Origin: Streptomyces sp. YS415
GTDB taxonomy: Bacteria > Actinomycetota > Actinomycetes > Streptomycetales > Streptomycetaceae
NCBI RefSeq assembly: GCF_023544665.1
Contig: NZ_JAMJFL010000007.1
Span: forward strand, 124,001 to 188,000
Reading direction: 5' to 3'
DNA: 64,000 nucleotides
Positions 1 through 8,647 of this stretch are shown piece after piece (position 1 is the first letter of the stretch; each line of letters opens with the position of its first letter). A model generated the notes under the pieces. It had not been told where the DNA came from, did not search any database, and was given only the letters and a program-made list of their open reading frames with translations. Position numbers and translations under genes: made by a program.

Positions 1-510
1 GTGCGCGGCCTCGGAGGCGGCCACCTCGGTGTCGAAGTCCAGCGTCGGGTCGCCGCTCTCCGCGCGCAGGAAGGCCAGGAGTTCGCCCGCCGCGTCGCCG
101 GTACGGGTCTGGAGGCGGTCGGTGACGACGAGGGCGCCGGCGTTGATGAACGGGTTGCGCGGGATGCCGTTCTCGTACTCCAGCTGCACCAGCGAGTTGA
201 AGGGGTTGCCGGAGGGCTCGCGGCCGACGTGCTCCCACAGTTCGTCGCCCTCGCGGGCCAGGTCCAGGGCGAGGGTGAAGACCTTGGTGATGGACTGGGT
301 GGAGAAGGGCCGGCGCCACTCCCCCACCCCGTACACCGTGCCGTCGAGCCCGGCGACGGCCATTCCGAAGCTGCGCGGGTCGCAGGCCGCGAGCGCCGGG
401 ATGTAGTCGGCGGCGCGGCCGCGGCCCGGGGTGCGCCCGATCTCGTCGGCGATGCGCTCCAGGACCGGCTGGAAGGTCTGGGACGAGGGTGCAACGCTCA
501 TGATCACCAT
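1..510 (-). CDS. glsA: Glutaminase A, N-terminal part (runs off left edge)
   Basis: Hydrolyses L-glutamine to glutamate and ammonia in the cytoplasm. The first 170 residues are present and the gene continues beyond base 1. The serine-beta-lactamase-like SxxK catalytic motif is visible as S73-I-T-K76, followed by the family stretch EPSGNPFNSL. The ATG at 510 follows a GGAGG only 4 nt away; a second in-frame ATG at 501 is the alternative start. It is read in the same direction as the asparaginase gene upstream, but a hairpin lies between them, so it is probably transcribed separately. The family call is firm from the sequence; substrate range is inferred. Confidence 0.9.
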   Translation of the reverse strand, partial: MVIMSVAPSSQTFQPVLERIADEIGRTPGRGRAADYIPALAACDPRSFGMAVAGLDGTVYGVGEWRRPFSTQSITKVFTLALDLAREGDELWEHVGREPSGNPFNSLVQLEYENGIPRNPFINAGALVVTDRLQTRTGDAAGELLAFLRAESGDPTLDFDTEVAASEAAH

Positions 511-572
511 TGTGCCTCCGGGCCGGTCGGCGAGGGGGGGCGGCCGTCAGCCGGCCGCGGCGGGCACGAGAC

Positions 573-594
573 GCTCCCCAGGGGCGTGGGGAGC
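573..594 (-). terminator. Candidate hairpin terminator after the asparaginase gene
   Basis: A perfect 7-bp GC-rich stem (GCTCCCC pairing with GGGGAGC) with an 8-nt loop lies 57 nt past the asparaginase stop codon. There is no U-tract, as is usual in Streptomyces. The stem is short, so confidence is modest. Confidence 0.35.
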
Positions 595-650
595 CGCGCG
601 ATCGACCGCGCACCGCCCGTTCCCGCACGCCGCAGGGACGACGCTCACCC

Positions 651-1667
651 CTACGCGCACGGCGCCACGGCGACCGGCTCCAGCGACTGCACCGGCCGCA
701 CACACCCCACCGCCCGGCCACCGCCGAGCAGCGCCTCACCCTGGAACTCGCCCAGCAGCGACGGATCGACCCCGGCCCGCGCGAGCGCCGCCGCGGCCAC
801 CGGAATCCGCGCCCGGTTCGCCCCGTCGGAGATCTTCACGGCAACGGCCCGCCCATCGGGCAGCGCAGCGACCTGCACGCCCTCGAAGCCGTCCTTCGCC
901 AGCAGCCCCGGCACGGCCCGCATCAGCGCCGCCACGTCCCGCCCGGTGCCGGAGGCCATCTCCGCGTGCTCGCGCATCGCGTCGGCGACCCGCGCCTCGG
1001 GCGTGCCCGGCGCGGCGGTCGTGATCCGGGCCGCGGCCCGGGCCAGCCCGTGCAGCGAGACGGAGAACAGCGGTGCCCCGCAGCCGTCCACCGTCACCTG
1101 CGCGACGCGCTGCCCCGTGAGGTCCTCGACGGCCTCGGCGATCGCCCGCTGCAGCGGGTGCCCGGGGTCGAGGTACCCCTCCAGCGGCCATCCGTTGACC
1201 CGGCAGGTGTACAGCATCGCCGCGTGCTTGCCGGAGCAGTTCTGGGCGAGCCGCGACGGCAGCCGCCCCTCTCGCACCCAGGCGTCCCGGACCACCGGGT
1301 CGAACGGCAGGTCCGGCACGTTGCGCAGGTCGCTCTCGCCGACACCGGCCAGTTCCAGGATCCGGCGGGTCCCGGCGAGGTGCCGCTCCTCGCCCGAGTG
1401 GCTGGCCGCAGCGAGCGAGAGCAGCTCCCCGTCGAGCGGCAGGCCGGCGCGGACCATGGCGACGGCCTGCACGGGCTTGAGGGCCGAGCGCGGATAGAAG
1501 GCGGCCTCTATGTCGCCGAGCTGGACCCGGACCGTGCCCCCGGCGTCGAGCACGACGACGGAGCCGTAGTGGATCCCTTCCACGACTCCGCCGCGTATGA
1601 GGTGGGCGACGGGGGCGTGCAGGGGTTCGCGCAGGAGGGGCGCGTCGGGGAGGGAGGTGCTGTGCAT
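651..1667 (-). CDS. Type II (Rhizobial-type) L-asparaginase family protein
   Basis: A 338-residue protein of the asparaginase II family (PF06089, thermolabile Rhizobium type), expected to convert asparagine to aspartate and ammonia. Recognisable stretches are HYGSVVVLDAGG near the N-terminus, AAFYPRSALKPVQ, LAAASHSGEE, NCSGKHAAML and the glycine-rich C-terminal segment. No signal peptide is seen. The ATG at 1667 gives the normal family length. It lies 38 bp downstream of the GntR regulator gene and is probably co-transcribed with it, so the regulator may control asparagine or amino-acid use. The family call is secure; physiological substrate is inferred. Confidence 0.85.
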   Translation of the reverse strand: MHSTSLPDAPLLREPLHAPVAHLIRGGVVEGIHYGSVVVLDAGGTVRVQLGDIEAAFYPRSALKPVQAVAMVRAGLPLDGELLSLAAASHSGEERHLAGTRRILELAGVGESDLRNVPDLPFDPVVRDAWVREGRLPSRLAQNCSGKHAAMLYTCRVNGWPLEGYLDPGHPLQRAIAEAVEDLTGQRVAQVTVDGCGAPLFSVSLHGLARAAARITTAAPGTPEARVADAMREHAEMASGTGRDVAALMRAVPGLLAKDGFEGVQVAALPDGRAVAVKISDGANRARIPVAAAALARAGVDPSLLGEFQGEALLGGGRAVGCVRPVQSLEPVAVAPCA

Positions 1668-1705
1668 CGGTGCCTGATTCGTGAGGGGGTGGGCGGGGGC
1701 GCGGT

Positions 1706-2428
1706 TCACGCGTCGGCCTGTCGGGATGCCGGGCGCGCCGGGCGCACGATGTCGGTGAGGGTGGTCGCGACGCGGTGAAGGTGGTGCGCCATGGCCTCGG
1801 TGGCGTCCTGCTCGGAACCGGCGATCAGTGCCTCGACGATCGCCCGGTGTTCGCGGTTGGACTGCTCGCGGCGGCCGCCCAGTTCGTTGAGGAAGGCCGA
1901 CTGGCGGGCCAGGGCGTCCCGGATCTCCTCGATGACCCGGCGGAAGACCGGGTTCTGGGCGGCCTCGGCCACGGCGAGGTGGAAGAGGGTGTCCATGGCG
2001 ACCCACGCGGTGGTGTCCGTCTCGCGTTCCATGCGGTCGAGCAGATGGGCCAGGTGGTCGAGGTTCTCCGGGGTGCGGCGCCGGGCCGCGTACCCGGCGA
2101 CCGGGATCTCGACGTGCCGGCGCACCTCCAGCAGATCGCTGGCCGCGTAGTCGCCGAAGGTCGGGTCCTCGACCGTGGAGGCGACGACGAAGGTGCCCTT
2201 GCCGGTCTTGGAGACGGTCAGGCCCATGGTCTGCAGCGCCCGGAGGGCCTCGCGCAGCACGGGGCGGCTGATCTCCAGGGTGCGGCACAGCTCCGCCTCG
2301 GAGGGGAGCTTGTCGCCCACGGCGTACTCGCCGCGTTCGATGGCGGCGCGCAGATGCGCGAGCACCGCCTCCATGGCGCTGATGCGCCGGGGAGGCTGTC
2401 CGGCTGTCCGGCTGTCTGACAGGTTCAC
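1706..2428 (-). CDS. FadR-subfamily GntR transcriptional regulator
   Basis: A 240-residue DNA-binding regulator. The N-terminal winged helix-turn-helix is clear (GDKLPSEAELCRTLEISRPVLREALRALQTMGL), followed by an all-helical FCD effector domain with His and Asp/Glu residues typical of metal-dependent ligand binding (HRAIVEAL, AMAHHLHRV near the end). I chose the GTG at 2428 because a TTGACA -35 box occupies 2459-2464 and the -10 box ends at 2436, so transcription should begin at or just before this codon, giving a leaderless mRNA. Longer in-frame starts would fall inside the promoter. It probably regulates itself and the downstream asparaginase gene. Confidence 0.85.
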   Translation of the reverse strand: MNLSDSRTAGQPPRRISAMEAVLAHLRAAIERGEYAVGDKLPSEAELCRTLEISRPVLREALRALQTMGLTVSKTGKGTFVVASTVEDPTFGDYAASDLLEVRRHVEIPVAGYAARRRTPENLDHLAHLLDRMERETDTTAWVAMDTLFHLAVAEAAQNPVFRRVIEEIRDALARQSAFLNELGGRREQSNREHRAIVEALIAGSEQDATEAMAHHLHRVATTLTDIVRPARPASRQADA

Positions 2429-2464
2429 GGGAGTGATGGTCCGGATGCCGGAGGGTGCTGTCAA
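2412..2464 (-). promoter_or_regulatory. GntR gene promoter and FadR-type operator
   Basis: On the minus strand, TTGACA (2464-2459), a 17-bp spacer and GACCAT (2441-2436) form a plausible sigma-70-type promoter. The palindrome CTGTC-A-GACAG (2422-2412) matches the FadR-subfamily operator pattern GT-N3-AC and sits just inside the coding start, which fits autorepression. The match is seen directly; binding is inferred. Confidence 0.5.
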
Positions 2465-2509
2465 GACAGGCCCTACTCCCGCCGGGGTCGCTTGCGGTTC
2501 ACCGCCGGG

Positions 2510-2869
2510 CTAGCCCCACAGCGCCCCGGCCAGCCATACGCCCGCGAAGGCGGCCCCGAGCCCCGCGGCCACGCTCCCCACGACGTTGCCGAAGGCGGTG
2601 AGCCCGGCCCCTGTCCCGGCCAGCCGCAGGGTCTCGTAGGAGAAGGTCGAGTACGTGGTCAGCGCCCCGCACAGACCGGTGCCGAGCAGCAGCCGGACGT
2701 CGGGGCTCGCGGCGCCGGTGAGCAGGCCGAGGACCAGGCAGCCGGTGATGTTGACCGCGAAGGTGCCCCAGGGGAACACCGACTCGCAGCGGGACCGCAC
2801 CGCGCGGTCGGTGAGGTAGCGCAGCGGGGCACCGACCATGGCGCCCGCGACGACGAGCAGCCAGTTCAC
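2510..2869 (-). CDS. crcB: Fluoride channel/exporter CrcB, small paralogue
   Basis: A 119-residue protein with four predicted membrane helices, the size of Fluc/CrcB fluoride channel subunits that expel fluoride from the cytoplasm. Family motifs include GAPLRYL at the start, the GTFAVNITGC stretch with the conserved Asn, and the TTYSTFSYE segment that carries pore Thr/Ser/Phe residues. Its ATG overlaps the stop of the upstream crcB gene by four bases, so the two are translationally coupled. Paired crcB genes in actinobacteria are thought to make a heterodimer with opposite subunit topologies. Confidence 0.9.
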   Translation of the reverse strand: MNWLLVVAGAMVGAPLRYLTDRAVRSRCESVFPWGTFAVNITGCLVLGLLTGAASPDVRLLLGTGLCGALTTYSTFSYETLRLAGTGAGLTAFGNVVGSVAAGLGAAFAGVWLAGALWG

Positions 2870-3348
2870 GAGCGCTCACCTTCGGTACCGCCGCCATGGT
2901 CCTTCCGCTGCAGGACGCGGCGGGTCGTCGCCGCGGCGAGCCAGACCGCCGTGAGGGCCGTGAGGAGGGTCGCGGCGAGGTAGACCAGGCCCGTGCCGGG
3001 GTGGCCGGAGTCGACCAGCTGCTGGATGTCGACGGCGTACGTGGAGAAGGTGGTGAAGCCGCCGAGGACGCCGGTGGCGAAGAAGGGGCGTAGCAGGCGT
3101 GGGGCGGCCCACGCCTCGGTGATGATCACCATGAACGCGCCGATCACGGCGCAGCCGAGAACATTGGTCCAGAAGGTCGCCCAGGGGAAGCCGCCGGGCT
3201 GGAGGGGCCACGCCAGGGAGAGGGCGTAGCGGCCGGTGGCCCCGAGGGCGCCGCCGAGGGCGACCGCGGCGACGACAGGCGCCTGGCCGCGCAGCACGGG
3301 CGGTCTCGGGTTGCGGGCGGCCCGCGGCTCGGTGTCCGAGGCTGACAT
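2866..3348 (-). CDS. crcB: Fluoride channel/exporter CrcB, large paralogue
   Basis: A 160-residue CrcB/Fluc subunit with a 25-residue Pro/Arg-rich cytoplasmic leader before four membrane helices. Motifs GALGATGRYALS, WATFWTNVLGC and GGFTTFSTYAVD match the family and align with those in the shorter paralogue downstream. It is the first gene of the pair and is coupled to the second by an ATGA overlap. The roughly 60 bp upstream is too short and not structured enough to hold a fluoride riboswitch, so the promoter and regulation are unclear. Confidence 0.9.
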   Translation of the reverse strand: MSASDTEPRAARNPRPPVLRGQAPVVAAVALGGALGATGRYALSLAWPLQPGGFPWATFWTNVLGCAVIGAFMVIITEAWAAPRLLRPFFATGVLGGFTTFSTYAVDIQQLVDSGHPGTGLVYLAATLLTALTAVWLAAATTRRVLQRKDHGGGTEGERS

Positions 3349-3408
3349 GGTCGTACGTCTCCTGCCGGGACGGCCCGGTGCGGGCCGGTCAACAGGGTAA
3401 CGCCGGGC

Positions 3409-4371
3409 TCATTTCGCGGCGGGCGGCTCGCACAGGGCGATCCCGCGCTCCCACAGGCTGCCCAGGACGAGGTGGCCCGCGGCCTCGCAGACGCTGGTCA
3501 CCATGCGGAAGCGGGAGTGGCGGCGGGCCAGGTGGTGGCGGATCGCGCCGGTGTCGTCGACGGCGAGGACGCCGATCGTGCCGGTGGGGCGGAAGGGGGC
3601 GCGCACGGCGACCCGGGCGGCGGCGCGGCGGACGGCGGGCGTGGTGCGGTGCAGCAGGTCGAGGGGTGGCACGCGCGGGCCGGCGAGGGCGACCCAGAGG
3701 GGGCCGCCGGGGGTGCCGCGCCAGAGGTTGTCGGGCATGCCGGGAAGGTGCTCGACGAAGGGTTCGGCGCGGCCCGCACTCGGTCCGGTGAGCCAGTAGC
3801 GGGTGAGGCGGCAGGCGCCGGTCTCGGCGACGACCAGGAAGGATTCGTCGGCGCTCGGGGCGAGGCCGTTGGCGAACTGGAGTCCGTCCAGGAGGACTTC
3901 GGGGTTGTCCGCGCCGGGCGCCAGGCGCAGCAGGCGGCCGGTGCCGGTGTGTTCGGCCAGGTCGCCGATCCAGTGCTGCAAGGGGTACCGGCGGCTGGAG
4001 ACGGTGAAGCAGACGCTGCCGTCGGACAGCGCGACGGCATTGCTGGCGAAGCGCAGCCGCTCCCCCGCCACCGAGTCGGCGAGGATGCGGACGGTGCCGT
4101 CGGTGAGGTCGACGCGGAGCAGTCCCCGCTCGGCGTCGCACACCAGCAGTGTCTCGTCGGTGAGCAGGTCGAGGCCGAGCGGGCGGCCGCCGGTCTCGGC
4201 GAGCACGCGGACGCGGACCGGGCCGGGATCCGCCAGCCCGTCGAGCCGCAGGATGCGGCCGTCCTCGACGCCGGTGAGGACCCGGCCGTGGGAGTCGGCG
4301 ACCACGTCCTCGGGGCCCCGGCCACCGATCGCGACGTACCGGTGCGGGACGAGCGTGCGGGGACGGTTCAT
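3409..4371 (-). CDS. SMP-30/gluconolactonase/strictosidine synthase-like beta-propeller protein
   Basis: A 320-residue protein that resembles the SMP-30/LRE and strictosidine-synthase-like families: GPEDVVADSHGRVLTGVEDGRI at the N-terminus, ERLRFASNAVALSDGSVCFT, and FANGLAPSADESFLVVAETGACRLTRY in the middle, typical of six-bladed propellers with metal-dependent lactonase or esterase activity. There is no signal peptide. It starts 9 bp after the ArsR-like regulator gene and is surely in the same operon, so that regulator likely senses something related to its substrate. The substrate is unknown. Confidence 0.75.
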   Translation of the reverse strand: MNRPRTLVPHRYVAIGGRGPEDVVADSHGRVLTGVEDGRILRLDGLADPGPVRVRVLAETGGRPLGLDLLTDETLLVCDAERGLLRVDLTDGTVRILADSVAGERLRFASNAVALSDGSVCFTVSSRRYPLQHWIGDLAEHTGTGRLLRLAPGADNPEVLLDGLQFANGLAPSADESFLVVAETGACRLTRYWLTGPSAGRAEPFVEHLPGMPDNLWRGTPGGPLWVALAGPRVPPLDLLHRTTPAVRRAAARVAVRAPFRPTGTIGVLAVDDTGAIRHHLARRHSRFRMVTSVCEAAGHLVLGSLWERGIALCEPPAAK

Positions 4372-4380
4372 GCGCTCCCT

Positions 4381-4671
4381 CTACCAGCCCTTCTCGAAGA
4401 TGCGCGCGACCTCGGCGATCCGCACCTCGTCGCGCCGGTAGTAGGTGCGCCGCCGGATCCGCCGGGTGCGCAGCAGGCCGACGCAGGCGAGCAGGCTCAG
4501 ATGGGTGTCGGCGACCGTGCGGGCCACCCCGAGCTTGTGGGCGACGGCGTCGGAGGTGACGCCGTCCTCGACGAGGTCGCCGTACGGCTGGGGCGGGAAG
4601 TGCGCGGCCGGATCCTTCAGCCACTCCAGGATGTCCAGGCGCCTCGTGCTCACCGGTGTCCTCAACATCAT
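4381..4671 (-). CDS. ArsR-like winged-helix regulator
   Basis: A 96-residue DNA-binding protein of the ArsR/MarR-like winged-helix type, with the pattern STRRLDILEWLKDP, then VTSDAVAHKLGVARTVADTHLSLLACVGLLRTRRIRRRTYYRRDE covering recognition helix and wing. No cysteine metal site is visible, so it is unlikely to be a metal sensor. The tandem ATG at 4671/4668 follows GGAGGG at good spacing; longer upstream starts lack a ribosome site. It is the first gene of an operon with the SMP-30-like gene, and a palindrome at 4727-4743 could be its operator. Confidence 0.75.
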   Translation of the reverse strand: MMLRTPVSTRRLDILEWLKDPAAHFPPQPYGDLVEDGVTSDAVAHKLGVARTVADTHLSLLACVGLLRTRRIRRRTYYRRDEVRIAEVARIFEKGW

Positions 4672-4726
4672 GATCCCTCCGTCCGGTCCTCCTCGTAGCG
4701 CGTGTTCCCCACTGTCCCGCAGTCGA

Positions 4727-4743
4727 TGCCGACATGTCCGGCA
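4727..4743. promoter_or_regulatory. Candidate operator upstream of the ArsR-like gene
   Basis: A 17-bp near-palindrome with arms TGCCG and CGGCA around an ACATGT core lies about 55 bp before the regulator start. Its position and symmetry suit autoregulation. Binding is inferred. Confidence 0.35.
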
Positions 4744-4809
4744 CTCTCCGCGCAATGGCCGGTAGCGAACTGCCGTGCGATCCCGGGGCGTTCGCGCTGG
4801 TACGAGAGA

Positions 4810-4839
4810 GGCCCGGCCGCGCGTTCCCGCGGCCGGGCC
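4810..4839 (-). terminator. Strong hairpin terminator after the galactanase gene
   Basis: A perfect 12-bp GC stem (GGCCCGGCCGCG with its complement) and a 6-nt loop begins 20 nt past the galactanase stop codon. This is a typical Streptomyces U-less terminator and may also insulate the regulator operon on its other side. Confidence 0.75.
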
Positions 4840-4858
4840 CCGTCTGTCCCCGGCGGGG

Positions 4859-6418
4859 TCAGCGGTGGCTGAACCAGGCCATCGCCGGCAGGGCCCTGTC
4901 GTTGTAGCCGAACAGGGCCTGGTTCTCCCAGCCGTTGCCGGAGGAGGCGTCGGTGGGGTCCCAGCCGTTGCCGGTGACCGCGGTCCAGGTCGACTCCCAG
5001 TAGAAGACGCCGAGTCCGCGGCCGTTCGGGACGGCCTCCACGATGCTCGCGATGTCGTTCATCCAGCGGGTCTGGCCGGCCGGGGTGGCCGGGTAGCCGG
5101 GGACCAGTTCGCTGTCGAGGTCGATGATGTTCTCGTGCGTGTCCTCGCTGTCCAGGCGGAAGGGGTAGGCCGTCTCGGCGACGAAGACCGGCTTGCCGTA
5201 CCGCGTGGCCGCGTCGTCCAGGGTGGTCTGGAAGTCGTGCAGCGGGCCGTGCCAGTAGCCGTAGTAGGAGAGGCCGATGACGTCGAACTTCACGCCGTTG
5301 GCGACGGCGTTGTCGAACCACCAGCGGGTGCCGGAGAGGTCACCGCCCTTGGCGAGGTGCAGCGCCACCTGGGTGGAGGAGCTGACCGCCTTGACCGCGT
5401 CGTGGCCGGAGTTGAGGAGCCCGGCGAGCTGCGGCCAGTTGCTGGTGGAGCCCTCGGACCAGAGCATGCCGCCGTTGATCTCGTTGCCCACCTGGACCAT
5501 GTCGGCGGTGGTGCCCTGCGCCTTCAGCGCGTTCAGGACGTCGTACGTGTGCTGGTACACGTCCGTCTTGAGCCGGCTGTAGGAGTGTCCCGCCCAGGCG
5601 GCCGGCTTGCTCTGGGCGCCCGGGTCGGCCCAGGTGTCCGAGTAGTGGAAGTCCACCAGCAGCTTCATGCCCTGCGCCTTGACGCGCTTGGCCAGGGCGA
5701 GGACCCGGGCCTTGTTGTTGAAGCCGTCGGCCGGGTTCACCCAGACCTTGACGCGGGCGTAGTTCTGTCCGGCGGACTTGAGCACGGCCAGGGGGTCGGC
5801 GATCGCGCCGGAGCCGGTGCGGTAGGTGCCGCCGAGCGCCTCGCTCTTGGGGATCGAGGAGACGTCGGAGCCCTTGATGGACGTGCCGGAGGTGCCGGAG
5901 GCGAAGGTCAGGTCGTCGACGTTGATCCAGTTGCCCGCGTTGGCGTCGCTGGTGATGCTGATCGTGCACTGGTTGGTGGTGACGCTGACCGGCACCACGA
6001 TGCGGATCCAGCCGCTCGCCGAGACCGGCAGGTCGGTGCGCTGTTCGGCGCCGCCGCAGTTCTTGAGCGCTATGAAGGCGGAGTTCTGCCCGCCGCCGGA
6101 GCGGACCCAGGCGGTGAGCTTGTAGGTGCCGTTGGTGAGGCCGGACAGGTACTGGTAGGTCTCCACCTTGTAGGCGGAGGTCGCATAGTGGCTCAGCCGG
6201 TAGGCCCCGTCGTGGCCTCCGGACTCCGTGAAGGAGGCCGCGGTCGAGCCGTACTCGGACCAGCCGGACGGGGTGGCGGTGCCCGCGCCGTCGGACTCGA
6301 AGCCGCCGTTGGTGAGCGTGCTCGCCGCGTGGGCGGTCTGGGCGGGGAGGGCGGTGAGGGCGAGCCCGGCCGCGAGCGGCAGCAGCAGGGCCCTTAGGGT
6401 GCGTCTGGGATGGAACAT
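4859..6418 (-). CDS. Secreted GH53 endo-beta-1,4-galactanase with carbohydrate-binding module
   Basis: A 519-residue extracellular enzyme that cuts beta-1,4-galactan side chains of pectin and type I arabinogalactan. Residues 1-31 are a signal peptide with twin Arg and an AHA cleavage site. Residues about 33-173 form a jelly-roll carbohydrate-binding module (NGGFESDG start, NWINVDDL end). Residues about 180-519 are the GH53 barrel, with acid/base Glu313 in VGNEINGG and nucleophile Glu415 in FVAETAYPF. Together with the GH42 enzyme and sugar ABC importer next door it forms a complete galactan-degradation locus; released oligosaccharides would be imported and split inside the cell. Confidence 0.92.
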   Translation of the reverse strand: MFHPRRTLRALLLPLAAGLALTALPAQTAHAASTLTNGGFESDGAGTATPSGWSEYGSTAASFTESGGHDGAYRLSHYATSAYKVETYQYLSGLTNGTYKLTAWVRSGGGQNSAFIALKNCGGAEQRTDLPVSASGWIRIVVPVSVTTNQCTISITSDANAGNWINVDDLTFASGTSGTSIKGSDVSSIPKSEALGGTYRTGSGAIADPLAVLKSAGQNYARVKVWVNPADGFNNKARVLALAKRVKAQGMKLLVDFHYSDTWADPGAQSKPAAWAGHSYSRLKTDVYQHTYDVLNALKAQGTTADMVQVGNEINGGMLWSEGSTSNWPQLAGLLNSGHDAVKAVSSSTQVALHLAKGGDLSGTRWWFDNAVANGVKFDVIGLSYYGYWHGPLHDFQTTLDDAATRYGKPVFVAETAYPFRLDSEDTHENIIDLDSELVPGYPATPAGQTRWMNDIASIVEAVPNGRGLGVFYWESTWTAVTGNGWDPTDASSGNGWENQALFGYNDRALPAMAWFSHR

Positions 6419-6537
6419 CGTCGTCCGTCGTCCCTTCGACGTGGATGGGGATGGGGGTTCCCTCGCCCGGGATCAGCGGGCGGGGGCGCCCCTCCGCCTG
6501 GGGCCATCGTGGCACGCGGGGCGGAGGGGAGTCGGTT

Positions 6538-8559
6538 TCAGCCGTCGAGCCGGACCACCCGGACGGTTCCGGCGGGCACGGCGAGGCGTCCCGCGGCTCG
6601 TTCGCCGGTGAGCAGTTCGGTGCCGTGCGCCTCCAGCGGCACCTTGGCGTCCGACGGGCTGTGGTTGATCGCGAACAGGTAGCTGCCCGACTCGCCGGTG
6701 CGGCGCACCACCTCGACGTCATGCGGCAGGTCGGCGCGCGGGGCGATCCGCGCGTCCTCGGCGGCCCGGCCGAGCAGCGCGTCCAGACCGTGCGCGTCGA
6801 GACGGGTGGACACGTACCAGGCGGTGCCCTCGCCGAGCCGGTGCCGGGTGACCGCGGGGCGGCCCGCGGTGAGTCCGTCGGCGTACGTCCACACCGTCTC
6901 GGCCCCGTCCGGCACCACGAACTCGCTCCACACGTCGCCGGTGAGCTCGGTGCCGCCGGGGCCGGTGACACGGAGCGTGTCGCCCTTGAGCAGCGGCGAG
7001 AACTCCTCGACGGTCAGGCCCAGGACGTCCCGCAGCGGTCCGGGGTAGCCGCCCTCGTGCACGGCGTCGTGCTCGTCGACGATGCCGGAGAAGTACGACA
7101 CGACGAGGGTGCCGCCGTTCTCGACGTACTGCGTGAGGTTGCGCCCGGCCGCCTCCGTCAGCAGGTAGAGGGCGGGGACGACGACCAGCGGGTAGGCCGA
7201 CAGGTCGGCCTCCGGGTGGGCGAAGTCGACCGTGAGGTGGCGGTCGTAGAGGGCCTCGTAGAAAGCGTCGGCGCGTTCGCGCGCGTCGTGGTCCTCGCTG
7301 GGGCGCCAGTCGAGGTTCTGCGCCCACCAGGAGTGCCAGTCCCACAGGACGGCCACGTCGGCCTGCGTCCGGGTGCCCCGGATCGCGCTCAGCGAGTCCA
7401 GGGACGCGCCGAGTTCGACGACCTCCCGCCAGACACGGGTGCCGGTGCCGCCGTGCGGGACCATCGCCGAGTGGAACTTCTCGGCGCCGCGCCGGGACTG
7501 ACGCCACTGGAAGAACATGGCGCCCTCGGAGCCGCGCGCCACATGGGCGAGGGAGTTGCGGGCCATCTGGCCGGGGGCCTTGGCGGGGTTGCGGGGCTGC
7601 CAGTTGACCCCCGAGGTGGAGTGCTCCAGCAGGATCCAGGGTGCTCCCCCGGCCACCGAGCGGGTGAGGTCGGCGGCCATGGCGAGGTTGACGTGGGTGC
7701 GGCGGCCGTCGGTGATCAGGTAGTGGTCGTTGGTGACGATGTCGACCTCGCGGCCCCAGGCCCAGTAGTCGATCGAGTCGCACTGGCTCAGGGCGGTCAT
7801 GAAGTTGGTCGTCACCGGGACGCCGGGGCTCAGGCGGTGCAGGATGTCCCGCTCCATCCGGAAGTTCTCGCGCAGGGTGGCGTCGGCGAAGCGGCGGTAG
7901 TCCAGCGCCTGGGCCGGGTTGCCGACGGTCGGTGTGGTGCGCGGCGGGTTGATCTGCGCGAAGCCGGTGTAGCGCTGGCCCCAGAAGGCGGTGCCCCACG
8001 CCTCGTTCACCGCTTCGACGGTGCCGTACGTCGTCTCCAGCCAGCGGCGGAAGTGGGCGGCGCAGGAGTCGCAGTAGCAGGCCGAGACGGGGACGCCGTA
8101 CTCGTTGTGCACGTGCCACATCGCCAGGGCCGGGTGGTCGGCGTAGCGCTCGGCGAGGCGGGTGGTGATGTTCGCCGCGGCGGCGCGGTAGTCGGTGTTG
8201 CTGGGGCAGATGGCGCCGCGGGAGCCGAACTCGTAGCGCACGCCGTCGGCGGTCACCGGCAGCGCCTCGGGGTGCTCCCGGTAGAACCAGACCGGCGGGA
8301 CGACGGTGGGGGTGCCGAGGTCGACGCGGATGCCGTGGGCGTGCAGCAGGTCGAGCAGGCGGTCCAGCCAGCCGAAGTCGTAACGCCCGCGCTCGGGTTC
8401 CAGCAGCGCCCAGGAGAAGATCCCGGCGCTCACCATGGTGACGCCGGCCTCGCGCATCAGCCGGACGTCCTCCTGCCAGACGCTCTCCGGCCACTGCTCG
8501 GGGTTGTAGTCCCCACCGAAGGCGAGCCTGGCGAGGCCCTTGGGGGTGGTCTCCGGCAT
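6538..8559 (-). CDS. GH42 beta-galactosidase
   Basis: A 673-residue cytoplasmic beta-galactosidase of family GH42 that cleaves galactose from imported galacto-oligosaccharides. It starts with GGDYNPEQWP, has acid/base Glu153 in HVHNEYG, nucleophile Glu312 in LLEHSTSG, and the four zinc-site cysteines C118, C161, C163 and C166. The trimerisation domain and C-terminal beta domain complete the usual length. The ATG at 8559 has a GGGAGAG ribosome site; no signal peptide is present. It lies 119 bp before the galactanase gene on the same strand and is divergent from the ABC importer. Confidence 0.93.
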   Translation of the reverse strand: MPETTPKGLARLAFGGDYNPEQWPESVWQEDVRLMREAGVTMVSAGIFSWALLEPERGRYDFGWLDRLLDLLHAHGIRVDLGTPTVVPPVWFYREHPEALPVTADGVRYEFGSRGAICPSNTDYRAAAANITTRLAERYADHPALAMWHVHNEYGVPVSACYCDSCAAHFRRWLETTYGTVEAVNEAWGTAFWGQRYTGFAQINPPRTTPTVGNPAQALDYRRFADATLRENFRMERDILHRLSPGVPVTTNFMTALSQCDSIDYWAWGREVDIVTNDHYLITDGRRTHVNLAMAADLTRSVAGGAPWILLEHSTSGVNWQPRNPAKAPGQMARNSLAHVARGSEGAMFFQWRQSRRGAEKFHSAMVPHGGTGTRVWREVVELGASLDSLSAIRGTRTQADVAVLWDWHSWWAQNLDWRPSEDHDARERADAFYEALYDRHLTVDFAHPEADLSAYPLVVVPALYLLTEAAGRNLTQYVENGGTLVVSYFSGIVDEHDAVHEGGYPGPLRDVLGLTVEEFSPLLKGDTLRVTGPGGTELTGDVWSEFVVPDGAETVWTYADGLTAGRPAVTRHRLGEGTAWYVSTRLDAHGLDALLGRAAEDARIAPRADLPHDVEVVRRTGESGSYLFAINHSPSDAKVPLEAHGTELLTGERAAGRLAVPAGTVRVVRLDG

Positions 8560-8647
8560 GGAATCTCTCCCGGGTAATCGATCATTTGGGAACGTGCACA
8601 CACACCCTCGGTGGTGCGAGCCCAACATAACCGCACAGCAACAACCA

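Noticed and set aside
3349..3408. Fluoride riboswitch before the crcB pair
   Set aside because: The gap is about 60 bp and shows no conserved pseudoknot elements.
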